Shown in pieces: positions 1-7,868 of a stretch of 10,756 nt of DNA. The position numbers were made by a program, and so were the translations under genes. Source of the stretch: Nitrosomonadales bacterium (GTDB taxonomy: Bacteria > Pseudomonadota > Gammaproteobacteria > Burkholderiales > Gallionellaceae); NCBI GenBank assembly GCA_003235435.1, contig QJWF01000002.1, positions 1-10,756 on the forward strand, read 5' to 3'. The notes under the pieces are model-generated. The model had not been told where the DNA came from and made no database searches. It saw only the letters and a list, made by a program, of their open reading frames with translations. Position 1 is the first letter of the stretch. The number at the start of each line of letters is the position of its first letter.

Positions 1-897
1 GCGGATGTCGGGTACATCCTCGATACGGATGTGTGGCGCAAAGATGGTCTTGTCAAGCTGGCCGAGCAGGAACGATGACTTGCGATACAGGCTGCTACCA
101 CTCACCGCACCGGCAAAATGCCCCAGTAGGCTGGATGCGATCGGCGCTTCGAATAGAACTGGGACCTGCATCGTATCGAGTTGCCGAGCATTCAAACGGC
201 GGACCGTGCGTTCCGCGGCGATGCGGCCGATCTGGCGCACCTCTATTATTTCCCTGGCGTCGCGTGCAACGCTGTACCAGTAATCGCGTTCCATCGCATC
301 ATCACTGCCTGCGATCACCGCACAACTGACACTATGTCTCGAATTGGGATATCCGCCGATAAAACCGAGACTGTTGGCATGCACGAACTGCATTTCGTGC
401 ACATTCACCGTGGCCCCTTCAGAATTGCTGATGCGATTGTCGGCTTCCAATGCAGAATGTTCGCATTCCCCGGCCAGCGCTATCGCCTCCTCCACGGGCA
501 GATTCCAGGGATGATAAAGATCCAGATCCGGCCAGTCGTGCGCCAGCATGTCGGCATCGGGAATGCCCGAGCATTCATCGCTGGCGGTATAGCGAGCAAT
601 CGACAAAGCTGCATCGACAGTGTCGCGGACCGCCTTGGGCGAAAAATCGGAGGTGCTGGCGTTGCCTCTTTGCCGGCCAATGTAGGCGGTGATGCTCAGC
701 CCTTTGTCGCGGTTGTATTCGATGGTTTCAACTTCGCCGTGGCGCACCGTGACACTTTGCCCGAAGCCCTCCGACACTTCTACGGACGCAGATGAAGCGC
801 CGCGCTGTTTGGCATAGTCCAGCATGTCCTGGGCGATTGCACGCAATGCATCCTCGGAGTGAGAAAATCTTGGAGCGGAAGTTACAAGTGTGCGCAT
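1..897 (-). CDS. pmbA: PmbA/TldE metalloprotease-family protein, N-terminal part (3' end outside window)
   Basis: This is TldE/PmbA, which in E. coli partners TldD in a cytoplasmic heteromeric protease involved in microcin B17 maturation and CcdA antitoxin turnover. In the complex TldD carries the metal site. The minus frame is open for 299 codons from the ATG at 897 to the window edge. Family landmarks appear in the expected order: GEVETIEYNRDKGLSITAY, then a STSDFSPKAVRDTVDAALSI stretch, DLDLYHPW, an HSVSCAVIAG strand, MERDYWYSVARD, and a SGSSLYRKSSFLL segment near the edge. The E. coli protein is about 450 residues, so roughly two thirds is present. No strong Shine-Dalgarno precedes the ATG. 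A TTG about 17 codons downstream has a GAGG in front of it, but the ATG gives the usual family N-terminus. It is divergent from darP, as in E. coli. Identification is firm; the exact start is less so. Confidence 0.93.
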   Translation of the reverse strand, partial: MRTLVTSAPRFSHSEDALRAIAQDMLDYAKQRGASSASVEVSEGFGQSVTVRHGEVETIEYNRDKGLSITAYIGRQRGNASTSDFSPKAVRDTVDAALSIARYTASDECSGIPDADMLAHDWPDLDLYHPWNLPVEEAIALAGECEHSALEADNRISNSEGATVNVHEMQFVHANSLGFIGGYPNSRHSVSCAVIAGSDDAMERDYWYSVARDAREIIEVRQIGRIAAERTVRRLNARQLDTMQVPVLFEAPIASSLLGHFAGAVSGSSLYRKSSFLLGQLDKTIFAPHIRIEDVPDIR

Positions 898-927
898 AAT
901 TGAAACGGATAATTGGCGAAAGACGGT

Positions 928-956
928 ATCATAGCAGCATCGTCCGATCACATTAA
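928..956 (-). promoter_or_regulatory. candidate sigma70-type promoter for pmbA
   Basis: On the minus strand a TTAATG hexamer (956-951) is followed after 17 bases by TATGAT (933-928), about 30 bases before the pmbA ATG. The -10 matches consensus at 5 of 6 positions; the -35 is weak. It lies in the 80-base divergent region 898-977. I found no equally good plus-strand pair for darP: TTGAAA at 900 is spaced 21 bases from the nearest -10-like hexamer. Pattern match only. Confidence 0.3.
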
Positions 957-977
957 GCCGCATACACAACAACAGTT

Positions 978-1643
978 ATGGATCCGCAAGATAAAGACCA
1001 GCCCGTTCACATTCACCCGCGGGACCGTCAGGATGAACAAGACGACGTAGTGGCAACTGATAATGGCGCCGGTGAAGTCATCCGGCCCGCGCGCAATGCC
1101 GTGATACATGACAGGAAGAGGCGCGGGCAGCATAACCTGACCGCCAGCACCAAAGAAAGTGAAGAGTTACACCCCAGCAAGACCTGGATCAAGAAACAGA
1201 TGCACGATCTCCGCGACCTCGGCGCGGAGCTTGCCGGGCTCGGCAAGGATAAGCTCGACCAACTCGAACTTCCGGAAAATTTAAGCGACGCAATCCGCGA
1301 GATGAAAGGCATCAACAAGTACGGTGCACAACGTCGCCAGATGCAATACATCGGCAAGCTGATGCGCGAAGTCGACACCGCACCCATTTTGGCCAAACTG
1401 GATGCATGGAGGGGTACGTCGCAACAACATGTCGCCTATATGCACCGGCTCGAGAAGTGGCGCGACCGGCTGATGGAAAACAATGACGCATTGACCGAGC
1501 TGCTCTCGGCGCACCCTCAAGCCGATGCGCAGCGATTGCGCACGCTGATCCGCGGTGCGCAAAAGGAAATTGCCGCTAACAGGCCGCCAAAAAATTACCG
1601 CGAAATCTTTCAGATGCTGAAAGAGATCATTCCCGAATTCTGA
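978..1643 (+). CDS. darP: DarP/YjgA (DUF615), ribosome biogenesis factor
   Basis: DarP (YjgA) associates with late pre-50S particles in E. coli and promotes their maturation; it is a cytoplasmic, mostly helical protein. The family core runs from about residue 66 to 221 and follows the E. coli protein closely. It contains PSKTWIKKQMHDLRDLGAEL (66-85), QRRQMQYIGKLMREVD (118-133), an HRLEKWRDRLM helix (156-166), then LRTLIRGAQKE (187-197), NRPPKNYREIFQMLKE (201-216). The first roughly 60 residues are a low-similarity acidic then basic extension, longer than the enteric N-terminus, and the ATG at 978 has no clear ribosome site. A later GTG start (1050 or 1101) is possible. The stop overlaps the next ATG by one base (TGATG), implying co-translation with the esterase. 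The divergent pairing with pmbA is also seen in E. coli. Confidence 0.9.
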   Translation: MDPQDKDQPVHIHPRDRQDEQDDVVATDNGAGEVIRPARNAVIHDRKRRGQHNLTASTKESEELHPSKTWIKKQMHDLRDLGAELAGLGKDKLDQLELPENLSDAIREMKGINKYGAQRRQMQYIGKLMREVDTAPILAKLDAWRGTSQQHVAYMHRLEKWRDRLMENNDALTELLSAHPQADAQRLRTLIRGAQKEIAANRPPKNYREIFQMLKEIIPEF

Positions 1644-2344
1644 TGACTACCATCATGACCACCCTGCTTCCCCACATCACGCTTAAATCGGGCAAGCAGC
1701 CGCAATACAGCATCATCTGGCTGCATGGCTTGGGCGCCGACGGCAATGACTTCGTGCCCATTGTCGATGAACTGAGTTTGCCCGTGGCGGTACGTTTCGT
1801 TTTCCCGCACGCGCCGCATCGCCCGGTCACGATCAACGGCGGATATGTCATGCGGGCATGGTATGACATCGCCGGTTCCTCCATTGACGCTCAACAGGAT
1901 GAACAGGGGATACGCGAGTCACAAACGCAGATCGAGGCACTGATCACCCAAGAAGTCGCGCGTGGCGTTGCACCGAACCACATTTTCCTGGCCGGATTCT
2001 CGCAGGGAGGCGCTGTCGCGCTGCACACCGCTGTGCGCCAGAACTTCCCGCTCGCCGGAGTTCTTGCGCTCTCCACCTATCTGCCTTTGCCGCACTGCGT
2101 CAATGCCGAAGCCCTGGCCGGGACCAGGATCACCCCGATCTTCATGGCGCACGGACTTGCCGACCCGGTCGTACCCTTCGGGTTGGGCGTTGCATCAAGG
2201 GACGCGCTGATCGGACTCGGCTACCGCGTCGAGTGGCATCAGTACCCGATGCAGCACTCAGTTTGCGAACCGGAATTGCGCGATTTGGAAAATTGGCTGT
2301 CAGGACGGCTGGATGGCTACGATCCGGCAGCGCAGGTCGCTTGA
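1643..2344 (+). CDS. carboxylesterase/phospholipase family serine hydrolase (alpha/beta fold)
   Basis: This is a small cytoplasmic esterase of the carboxylesterase II / acyl-protein thioesterase group (phospholipase/carboxylesterase family). Such enzymes hydrolyse short acyl esters or thioesters; the real substrate is unknown. The oxyanion-loop motif LHGLGADGNDF lies at 27-37. The nucleophile elbow GFSQGG is at 118-123 (Ser120), the acid is probably Asp174 in GLADPVVPFG, and the base is His205 in YPMQHSVCEPE. The GGYVMRAWYDI segment at 67-76 is typical of Pseudomonas EstB-like members. At 233 residues it is close to the family norm of about 220. Translation probably starts at the ATG overlapping the darP stop; a second in-frame ATG lies four codons on, at 1655. 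The gene ends 12 bases before the convergent PilZ-like gene, with no obvious hairpin terminator. Confidence 0.88.
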   Translation: MTTIMTTLLPHITLKSGKQPQYSIIWLHGLGADGNDFVPIVDELSLPVAVRFVFPHAPHRPVTINGGYVMRAWYDIAGSSIDAQQDEQGIRESQTQIEALITQEVARGVAPNHIFLAGFSQGGAVALHTAVRQNFPLAGVLALSTYLPLPHCVNAEALAGTRITPIFMAHGLADPVVPFGLGVASRDALIGLGYRVEWHQYPMQHSVCEPELRDLENWLSGRLDGYDPAAQVA

Positions 2345-2356
2345 TGCCGGGACCGG

Positions 2357-3892
2357 TTACAAGTGCCCCGAACTTCCCTCCTGCTTGATGAGGCGGAACT
2401 GCACCAGATCGCAATCCAGGCATCTATCCAGCACTTTGCTCGGGATCAGCAGGTAATCCTCTCCGTTGAGTTCGCTCAATAAACTGCAGTCGCTTGCAAA
2501 GGTATCTGTTTTCATAAGCAATCGGGCCGCGCCATCCAATTCGCCCGGTTTGTCGTAGAGCCACAGAGCCGTCTGACCGTCTTCGAATGCCGAGCCACCC
2601 TCGCCGCCCTGGACCAGCGCCACCGGAGTGACCTGATTGGTGAGCATCTCGGCTCCGACATGCAATTGATCCATGTCGTCCCGCATCATGCGACGAACGA
2701 CTGCCACGCCCCAGTTCTGGACGCCCGCCGGCTGCACGCCGAGCAGGCTGCCAATGCGAATGCCTTCGCTGGCCTGAGCCGGCAACACGGTGCGGAATCC
2801 ATTGGCACTGATATCCTCGATCTGCCATTGATCCGGCTTTTGCTGATTGAAATTCAGACCGGTATTGGTGCGCTCCAGGGTATTGGCAAAACCCTGCACC
2901 ACGTTCATGTCGATCTTGACACTGCGCCGCACGCTGCGCCTTACTGGAGGGGAGGTTATGTAATTCAGCAGATATTGCGAAGCTTCGAGCATCAGTTCGG
3001 GGCTATAGCCCACGCCTATGGTAAGTTCCCCAGGAACGACTTTCTTGCCCAGCGTTTGTATCAGTGCTTCGAGCTTTGATTTCATCCCGGTCATGTTGAC
3101 ATAGCGCGTGGAAGGGTTTGTTCCGGTTTCCACCTTCACACGCTTCGGGGCGGACGGACGGTTCAAATCGAAGCTGAACAGGTCATGCTCGCCCTGCTGT
3201 GAATGAACGTCTATATCTGTACAATATTGAGCCACAAGACGTTCTGTCAGATGCATGTATAGCGGCTTCAGTGTATTGACTCCGCAACCATACCACCCCA
3301 GCAAGCGGCCGATTTCGAATTTCACCGAAGTATTGCCGGCAATGCTCGGATAAAGATTTGCCGGGGTATCCATGCATTCATGAAGTTCGGCGTGACTGAA
3401 TACCCTGGCAAGGTTTTCCCAGATCGCCTTGTCTACATGCCCATAACGGACACTGATGAATTTGAGCTGTACTGCAATGGCATTCACCGTTCGTACCAAC
3501 AGCAAAGGCAGCTGTGCCTTTATGGTATTGCCGGTTTTTTCATTGCAATAACGCTCGAAAACTTTGTAGTAACCCTGTGCGGTGTGACGCGACAGATTGC
3601 CGAGGACGAGCCACATGCGGTTTTCCTGAAATTTACCCGGCTCGTTCGGGGTAAAATACTCGCGTGACAGTTTTCGAATGTGTGTTTGGGCAGCCTCATC
3701 GAGCAGTCGCAACACCGCAAAATGGTGATCCAGATTGAAATCGTTGTTTTCCGAAACCGACTCTATCCACTCGGTCAGTTCCATGAGCAGCTTGTGCACG
3801 TCATTCTTCGGCAAATCCTCCAGCAATGCTTGCGCAGATTTGATTTCTGCCATCGGATGGTCGGATTTCTTGCCAAATATTTTAGTTAGCAT
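2357..3892 (-). CDS. conserved hypothetical protein with divergent PilZ-like C-terminal domain
   Basis: I do not recognise a named family for the whole 511-residue protein. Residues 1-240 look helical and soluble, with no signal peptide or membrane span. Residues 318-420 resemble a PilZ c-di-GMP-binding domain. They contain an arginine cluster RRSVRRSV (318-325) that satisfies RxxxR twice, then DISANGF (360-366) matching (D/N)xSxxG. After these come an IGSLLGV strand and a WGVAVVRRMMRDD segment resembling the later PilZ strands. The distance between the two motifs (about 35 residues) is compatible with PilZ. Residues 421-511 form a further small domain with a CLDCD motif at 491-495. The start is well supported: GGGAGAGG sits 5 bases before the ATG. 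It is a lone gene, convergent with the esterase and divergent from aat. A c-di-GMP-responsive regulator or effector is an inference from motifs only. Confidence 0.72.
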   Translation of the reverse strand: MLTKIFGKKSDHPMAEIKSAQALLEDLPKNDVHKLLMELTEWIESVSENNDFNLDHHFAVLRLLDEAAQTHIRKLSREYFTPNEPGKFQENRMWLVLGNLSRHTAQGYYKVFERYCNEKTGNTIKAQLPLLLVRTVNAIAVQLKFISVRYGHVDKAIWENLARVFSHAELHECMDTPANLYPSIAGNTSVKFEIGRLLGWYGCGVNTLKPLYMHLTERLVAQYCTDIDVHSQQGEHDLFSFDLNRPSAPKRVKVETGTNPSTRYVNMTGMKSKLEALIQTLGKKVVPGELTIGVGYSPELMLEASQYLLNYITSPPVRRSVRRSVKIDMNVVQGFANTLERTNTGLNFNQQKPDQWQIEDISANGFRTVLPAQASEGIRIGSLLGVQPAGVQNWGVAVVRRMMRDDMDQLHVGAEMLTNQVTPVALVQGGEGGSAFEDGQTALWLYDKPGELDGAARLLMKTDTFASDCSLLSELNGEDYLLIPSKVLDRCLDCDLVQFRLIKQEGSSGHL

Positions 3893-3897
3893 ACTTG

Positions 3898-3905
3898 CCT
3901 CTCCC
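3898..3905 (-). promoter_or_regulatory. ribosome binding site of the PilZ-like gene
   Basis: On the minus strand, GGGAGAGG (3905-3898) lies five bases before the ATG at 3892. It is among the strongest Shine-Dalgarno sequences in the window and fixes the start of the 511-residue protein. Confidence 0.7.
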
Positions 3906-3915
3906 TGCCGACTTC

Positions 3916-3944
3916 AGTATTGATCCAATCTTGATTGTGGACAA
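3916..3944 (-). promoter_or_regulatory. candidate promoter for the PilZ-like gene
   Basis: Minus-strand TTGTCC (3944-3939), 17 bases, then AATACT (3921-3916), placing a transcript start about 15-20 bases before the coding start. The -35 has four of six consensus bases; the -10 is weak. Only a pattern match. Confidence 0.25.
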
Positions 3945-3950
3945 TATAAC
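3920..3950 (+). promoter_or_regulatory. candidate promoter for the aat operon
   Basis: This AT-rich patch in the 97-base divergent region 3893-3989 has TTGATC (3920-3925) and a TATAAC -10-like hexamer (3945-3950). The 19-base spacing is longer than ideal. It overlaps the minus-strand candidate, so the two divergent promoters may compete. Position and base composition support a promoter here, but the exact elements are uncertain. Confidence 0.25.
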
Positions 3951-3977
3951 TACAAAATGCGCCAATGAACAGACGTC

Positions 3978-3983
3978 AGGGGG
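3978..3983 (+). promoter_or_regulatory. ribosome binding site that sets the TTG start of aat
   Basis: AGGGGG ends six bases before the TTG at 3990. The only nearby upstream ATG (3964) is in another frame, so this site is what supports the non-ATG start of aat. Confidence 0.65.
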
Positions 3984-3989
3984 AATTGC

Positions 3990-4685
3990 TTGATTCCGTG
4001 GCTGGCCGATGACGAGCCGTTTCCTCCCGTCGTTCGGGCACTGCGGTCGCCGAACGGCTTGTTGTGCGCGGGCGGCGATCTATCCGTTACCCGCCTGCTG
4101 GAAGCCTACCGGCATGGGATATTTCCATGGTTCAATCCCGGAGAACCCATCCTGTGGTGGAGTCCCGATCCGCGCATGGTGCTATTCCCGAACGAATTCA
4201 AAATATCTCGCTCGCTGGCAAAGGTGTTGCGCAAACACCTTTATGAAATCCGCACCGATACGGCTTTCGAACATGTGATGCACGCTTGCGCTGCGCTCCG
4301 AACAGGCCACCAGGGTACCTGGATAGGCGAGGACATGATTGCCGCATATTGCGCGTTGCATCGCATGGGTTATGCCCATTCAGTGGAAGTATGGATGATG
4401 GACAAACTCGTCGGCGGCGTATACGGAGTCAGCATCGGACGCATGTTCTACGGCGAATCGATGTTCAGCATGGTCAGCAACGCATCGAAAATCGCGCTGG
4501 CACATCTGTCCGGACAACTGGAACGCTGGCAGTTCGACATGATAGATTGCCAGATGAACACCCCGCATCTGGCCTCACTTGGGGCACGGGAAATCCCGCG
4601 CAGCGAATTTATCGCGCGCCTGCAGGAATTGGTACACTGTACACCCATTGCTGAGTGGAAATTCGACTCTGACCTTTTTATATGA
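3990..4685 (+). CDS. aat: leucyl/phenylalanyl-tRNA--protein transferase (TTG start)
   Basis: Aat transfers Leu (or Phe) from aminoacyl-tRNA to proteins with N-terminal Lys or Arg. This makes a primary N-degron read by ClpS and degraded by ClpAP in the cytoplasm. All family landmarks are visible: [11 protein letters not shown] (22-32), RHGIFPWF (41-48), [11 protein letters not shown] (55-65), [12 protein letters not shown] (109-120), then a block 141-161 with [20 protein letters not shown], and [16 protein letters not shown] (186-201). The 231-residue length is normal. The first codon is TTG, backed by AGGGGG six bases upstream; translation from it gives the usual [14 protein letters not shown]-terminus. 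It is the first gene of a tight run, and its TGA overlaps the bpt ATG by four bases. Confidence 0.96.
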   Translation: MIPWLADDEPFPPVVRALRSPNGLLCAGGDLSVTRLLEAYRHGIFPWFNPGEPILWWSPDPRMVLFPNEFKISRSLAKVLRKHLYEIRTDTAFEHVMHACAALRTGHQGTWIGEDMIAAYCALHRMGYAHSVEVWMMDKLVGGVYGVSIGRMFYGESMFSMVSNASKIALAHLSGQLERWQFDMIDCQMNTPHLASLGAREIPRSEFIARLQELVHCTPIAEWKFDSDLFI

Positions 4686-5440
4686 GCCAGCTTAACGACA
4701 TCCCGCTTTCTGCGCTGCACTTTTATCTGACAGCGCCATACCCGTGCAGTTACCTGCCGGATCTGCAGGCACGCTCCCAGGTCGCAACGCCGGCTTTCCT
4801 GATTGACGCACAGGTTTATTCCGAATTGGTGCGGCACGGTTTTCGTCGCAGTGGTACCTACACTTATCGTCCGCGCTGCGACAACTGTAGCGCCTGTGTG
4901 CCATTGCGCGTGCTTGCAAAGGAATTCAGGGCCAGCCGATCACAGCGTCGAGCATGGAAAAGACATTCCGGACTCGAGGTAACACTGCATCCGCTGCAGG
5001 ACAATCCCCAGCATTTCGATCTCTATCAGCGTTACCAGAGTGCACGCCACAAGGATGGCGGAATGGACAATGAAGACCGCGAGTCCTATCAGAATTTTCT
5101 GTTGCAAAGCCACGTCGATTCCCTGCTGGTGGAGTTCCGGGAACAGGGCGTGCTGCGCATGGTCAGTGTGATCGATCTGCTCAGCGATGGTTTGTCTTCG
5201 GTTTATACTTTCTATGAGCCCGAACTGCCCCATGCAAGTCTGGGCATATACAGCGTGCTGTGGCAGATCGAACTTTGCCGCAAACTCGAGCTGGATTTCG
5301 TATACCTTGGCTATTGGATAGCGCACAGCCGCAAAATGGCTTACAAGACGCAATATCGCCCGGCACAAGGGTTGATGGATGGTGAATGGCTTGTTCTCGA
5401 CAAAGCCGGCCCGAACCCAACCGAAATGCGAGGACCATGA
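4682..5440 (+). CDS. bpt: aspartate/glutamate leucyltransferase (ATE-like, Bpt)
   Basis: Bpt is the bacterial relative of eukaryotic arginyl-tRNA-protein transferase. It uses leucyl-tRNA to add Leu to proteins with N-terminal Asp or Glu, feeding the ClpS/ClpAP N-end rule. Visible signatures are PYPCSYLP with Cys22, the RCDNCSAC cysteine cluster (Cys66, 69, 72), the [19 protein letters not shown] region (173-191), and [17 protein letters not shown] (206-222). The 252-residue length fits bacterial members. It overlaps aat by four bases (ATGA), and the downstream membrane-protein gene overlaps its own stop in the same way, so the three are probably translated together. The leucyl specificity is inferred from the bacterial family; older annotations call it arginyl-tRNA-protein transferase (Ate). 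Confidence 0.95.
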   Translation: MSQLNDIPLSALHFYLTAPYPCSYLPDLQARSQVATPAFLIDAQVYSELVRHGFRRSGTYTYRPRCDNCSACVPLRVLAKEFRASRSQRRAWKRHSGLEVTLHPLQDNPQHFDLYQRYQSARHKDGGMDNEDRESYQNFLLQSHVDSLLVEFREQGVLRMVSVIDLLSDGLSSVYTFYEPELPHASLGIYSVLWQIELCRKLELDFVYLGYWIAHSRKMAYKTQYRPAQGLMDGEWLVLDKAGPNPTEMRGP

Positions 5441-6330
5441 AAACGCGTCTGGTTATCTTTGTGCTTGCCCTGTTGTTGCTGCCGTTTGCCGGATTCTGGC
5501 TCAGCGGATCTGAATGGCCCGATTTTCCCGCCGATACTCCGACCGCCATCGTGAACCCTCCGGCAACGTTACTCACCACGCTGTTGCTGGCCGGCTACAT
5601 ACTGCTCGTAGACCACATGATCAAGCTGCTCACCGGCAACAGCCCGATCAGAGCACAGCGGCATTTTCTGCTATGGATGGGGGCGGCAGGGGCAATACTG
5701 GTCTGGTTGCTGGTTTATCTGAATCTTTACGTGTCGAGCTGGACGACACAACCGGAAAATCCCGCCATGCAGTTGCTGCTTTTTTCACCCCTTTTTGCGA
5801 CGCTTGCTCCGGCGGTACTGGCCACCCGTGCATTGCTGGGTTCCTTGCCGGGGGCACTGAAATATTTTTCCCGTGGTGCTGTCTTGCATGCGCCCGGTGA
5901 TGAAACGCTGGTCACCGGCCTGCTCGCCATCAGCGCGGCCGGTCTCCTCGGGGGCGTCGCATGGCCAGCGCAACTTTTCTGGCTGCTGTGGCTGGCGCCG
6001 CTGTTGCTGCTGGTCGCGCTGCAACTGCTTTGGAACGAAAGCACGATATTTGACGGACTCGGAAGCGGGAACTGGGGACGCGTGATGTTCGCCGCTGCGT
6101 CGGGCATCATTGTCGTCAACCTCGCCGTGACAGCATATCAATTCAATGGCGGAATCCTGGAAATCAACCTGAATCATCCGCTGCTTGCACAACTCGGTTA
6201 TGCACTGTTTGGAATGCTGTGCCTGCAACTCGGCGATGCGGTCTCCGAAAACTGGCGCGGCAAACAACGCAGCACGATGTTCCGTCAAAAGAAAAAATTT
6301 CCCATTCCCGTGATTACCAGAAAGGACTGA
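5437..6330 (+). CDS. polytopic inner-membrane protein of unknown function
   Basis: I do not recognise the family. The 297-residue product is strongly hydrophobic, with roughly seven or eight predicted membrane segments. Approximate positions are 4-24, 43-60, 78-99, 110-135, 157-178, 181-199, 217-235 and 248-266, followed by a short basic tail (RQKKKF, 283-288). The first segment could be an uncleaved signal anchor. No catalytic motif, cysteine pair or transporter signature stands out. The frame stays open 17 codons upstream to an ATG at 5386. The ATG at 5437 is preferred because it overlaps the bpt stop by four bases (ATGA), has AGGA close upstream, and begins directly with the membrane segment ([15 protein letters not shown]). 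It sits between bpt and pyrD, genes that are otherwise close neighbours in betaproteobacteria (recalled, not checked). Context gives no firm clue to its job. Confidence 0.8.
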   Translation: MKTRLVIFVLALLLLPFAGFWLSGSEWPDFPADTPTAIVNPPATLLTTLLLAGYILLVDHMIKLLTGNSPIRAQRHFLLWMGAAGAILVWLLVYLNLYVSSWTTQPENPAMQLLLFSPLFATLAPAVLATRALLGSLPGALKYFSRGAVLHAPGDETLVTGLLAISAAGLLGGVAWPAQLFWLLWLAPLLLLVALQLLWNESTIFDGLGSGNWGRVMFAAASGIIVVNLAVTAYQFNGGILEINLNHPLLAQLGYALFGMLCLQLGDAVSENWRGKQRSTMFRQKKKFPIPVITRKD

Positions 6331-6391
6331 CCGGCCCGCCCTTCCGGCTGACGCAGGAAACACGAATTACCGGAGAACACCTAAGCCAATC

Positions 6392-7420
6392 ATGTATTCG
6401 TTAATACGCCCAGTCCTGTTTGCACTTGATGCAGAAACCGCCCACCGCCTGACGCTGGGCAGTCTGCGGGTTCTGAATACCATGGGTGTGAGCAGCTTGC
6501 TTGCTATCCCGCCTGCCAATGATCCCCGCACTGTGATGGGATTGACTTTTCCCAATCCGGTCGGGCTTGCCGCCGGACTCGACAAGAATGGCGCATGCAT
6601 AGATGGGCTTTCGGCACTCGGCTTCGGCTTCATCGAGATCGGCACCGTGACGCCGCTGTCCCAGGGCGGTAATCCCGGACCGCGACTGTTTCGCCTGCCG
6701 CAGGCCAACGCGATCATCAACCGAATGGGCTTCAATAACGAAGGCGTGGACACGCTGATCGCAAATGTGAAGCGCTCCCGGTATCGCGGAATTCTGGGAA
6801 TCAATATCGGCAAGAACGCGTTTACCCCGATAGCACGCGCATCCGAAGATTATCTGATCTGCCTGCGAAAGGTCTATCAGCATGCCAGTTATGTTGCCGT
6901 CAATATCTCCTCGCCCAATACCGCAAATCTGCGGCAGTTGCAGGGTGAAGATGAGCTGGACGCATTGCTCTCGCTGCTGAAAGTTGAACAGGAAAAATTG
7001 ACGCAGCAATTTGGAAAGTACGTGCCGATAGCATTGAAAATCGCACCCGACCTTGGCCCGGAGCAGGTCAAACAGATCGCTGCACTGCTCATCAAACATT
7101 GCTTCGACGGCGTGATCGCCACCAACACCACATTGTCCCGCAAGGGCGTGGAGAATCTGGCGCATGGAGGCGAAGCCGGCGGCCTGAGCGGCGCGCCGCT
7201 GCGCGAAAGCTCCACCGCGGTGATCCGCCAGCTGGCTATCGAACTGCAGGGCGCGTTGCCCATCATCGGTGTCGGCGGCATCCTGAGCGGTGCCGATGCC
7301 GCTGAGAAGATCGATGCCGGCGCATCACTGGTGCAGATCTATAGCGGGTTGATCTATCGGGGGCCTGCTCTGATAGCAGAATGCGCGGATGAAATCCGCC
7401 GCTTGCACCACCCAAATTAA
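6392..7420 (+). CDS. pyrD: dihydroorotate dehydrogenase (quinone), class 2
   Basis: PyrD oxidises dihydroorotate to orotate in de novo pyrimidine synthesis and passes electrons through FMN to the membrane quinone pool. The 342 residues align along their length with E. coli PyrD. An N-terminal helical region (1-45, membrane association in class 2 enzymes) is followed by [10 protein letters not shown] (58-67), FIEIGTVTP (80-88), [12 protein letters not shown] (109-120), GINIGKN (136-142), and VNISSPNT (170-177) with the catalytic base probably Ser174. Later come KIAPDL, VIATNTT, IIGVGGI and ASLVQIYSG, the FMN-phosphate region. The start fits the family N-terminus, but the ribosome site is poor: GGAGA at 6372-6376 is 15 bases away. 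It lies 61 bases after the membrane-protein gene, in the same direction; no separate terminator is seen in that gap. Confidence 0.97.
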   Translation: MYSLIRPVLFALDAETAHRLTLGSLRVLNTMGVSSLLAIPPANDPRTVMGLTFPNPVGLAAGLDKNGACIDGLSALGFGFIEIGTVTPLSQGGNPGPRLFRLPQANAIINRMGFNNEGVDTLIANVKRSRYRGILGINIGKNAFTPIARASEDYLICLRKVYQHASYVAVNISSPNTANLRQLQGEDELDALLSLLKVEQEKLTQQFGKYVPIALKIAPDLGPEQVKQIAALLIKHCFDGVIATNTTLSRKGVENLAHGGEAGGLSGAPLRESSTAVIRQLAIELQGALPIIGVGGILSGADAAEKIDAGASLVQIYSGLIYRGPALIAECADEIRRLHHPN

Positions 7421-7440
7421 TTATTTCTGATGGAGATAAC

Positions 7441-7827
7441 ATGACAGCCGCAAAAAAGACCAAAGGTTCCGATAGCGAACGCAAGGTATTGGAACACGCG
7501 CACCGAGGCCTGCAATTGATAACCGAATACAGGCCAAAACTGATGGGCAAGGTGCAAGCCTTCATGGCCGAGGCAATGCAAGCGGGCGTGCTGGACAAGA
7601 AGGAAAAGGAGCGCATCGCCCTTGGCATGGCGCTTACCCAGCAATGCCATTACTGCATCGCCCTGCATGTTCGTGCCTGCAAGCTTGCCGGCGTGAGCCT
7701 GGAGGAAATCATGGAAGTCTGCGGAATCGGCATCATGATGGGCGGCGGGCCGGTATTGACCCACATGGCGGAAGTCGAGCGTGCGCTGAACGAGTTCTAT
7801 CTTGATGAAAACGGTGATCCGATATAG
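7441..7827 (+). CDS. AhpD-like / carboxymuconolactone decarboxylase-family protein
   Basis: This is a small (128-residue) helical protein of the AhpD/CMD superfamily. Members with this signature act as thiol-based peroxidase or disulfide-reductase partners; true decarboxylases of the superfamily lack the CxxC. The AhpD active-site pattern E-x11-CxxC-x3-H is met exactly by Glu57, Cys69, Cys72 and His76 in TQQCHYCIALHV. A second conserved stretch, VCGIGIMMGGGPVLTHM (93-109), follows. GGAG sits five bases before the ATG, a good ribosome site, and the gene starts 20 bases after pyrD, suggesting co-transcription. The rsx redox operon lies 151 bases downstream, so a link to redox or oxidative stress is plausible but inferred. 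Substrate unknown. Confidence 0.85.
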   Translation: MTAAKKTKGSDSERKVLEHAHRGLQLITEYRPKLMGKVQAFMAEAMQAGVLDKKEKERIALGMALTQQCHYCIALHVRACKLAGVSLEEIMEVCGIGIMMGGGPVLTHMAEVERALNEFYLDENGDPI

Positions 7828-7868
7828 GCAGGCCACACAAAATTCAGTGAGCAATACAGGCGTCGGAA

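Noticed and set aside
181..795. A 204-codon plus-strand open frame over the pmbA region.
   Set aside because: It is antisense to a clear PmbA coding frame, and its peptide resembles no family; a codon-bias shadow in GC-rich DNA.
2345..2356. Bidirectional terminator between the convergent esterase and PilZ-like genes.
   Set aside because: Only 12 bases separate the stops, and no stable hairpin with a T-tract is visible.
3931..3944. FNR/CRP-like box (TTGAT, four bases, GACAA) in the divergent region before aat.
   Set aside because: Only 8 of 10 consensus bases match, and its centre does not fall at a normal activator distance from either candidate promoter; likely chance in an AT-rich patch.
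6331..6391. Possible terminator or pyrimidine-type attenuator between the membrane-protein gene and pyrD.
   Set aside because: CCGG repeats there do not form a convincing stem and no U-run follows.
6401..7165. A 254-codon minus-strand open frame antisense to pyrD.
   Set aside because: PyrD on the plus strand matches its family end to end; the antisense peptide has no recognisable motif.
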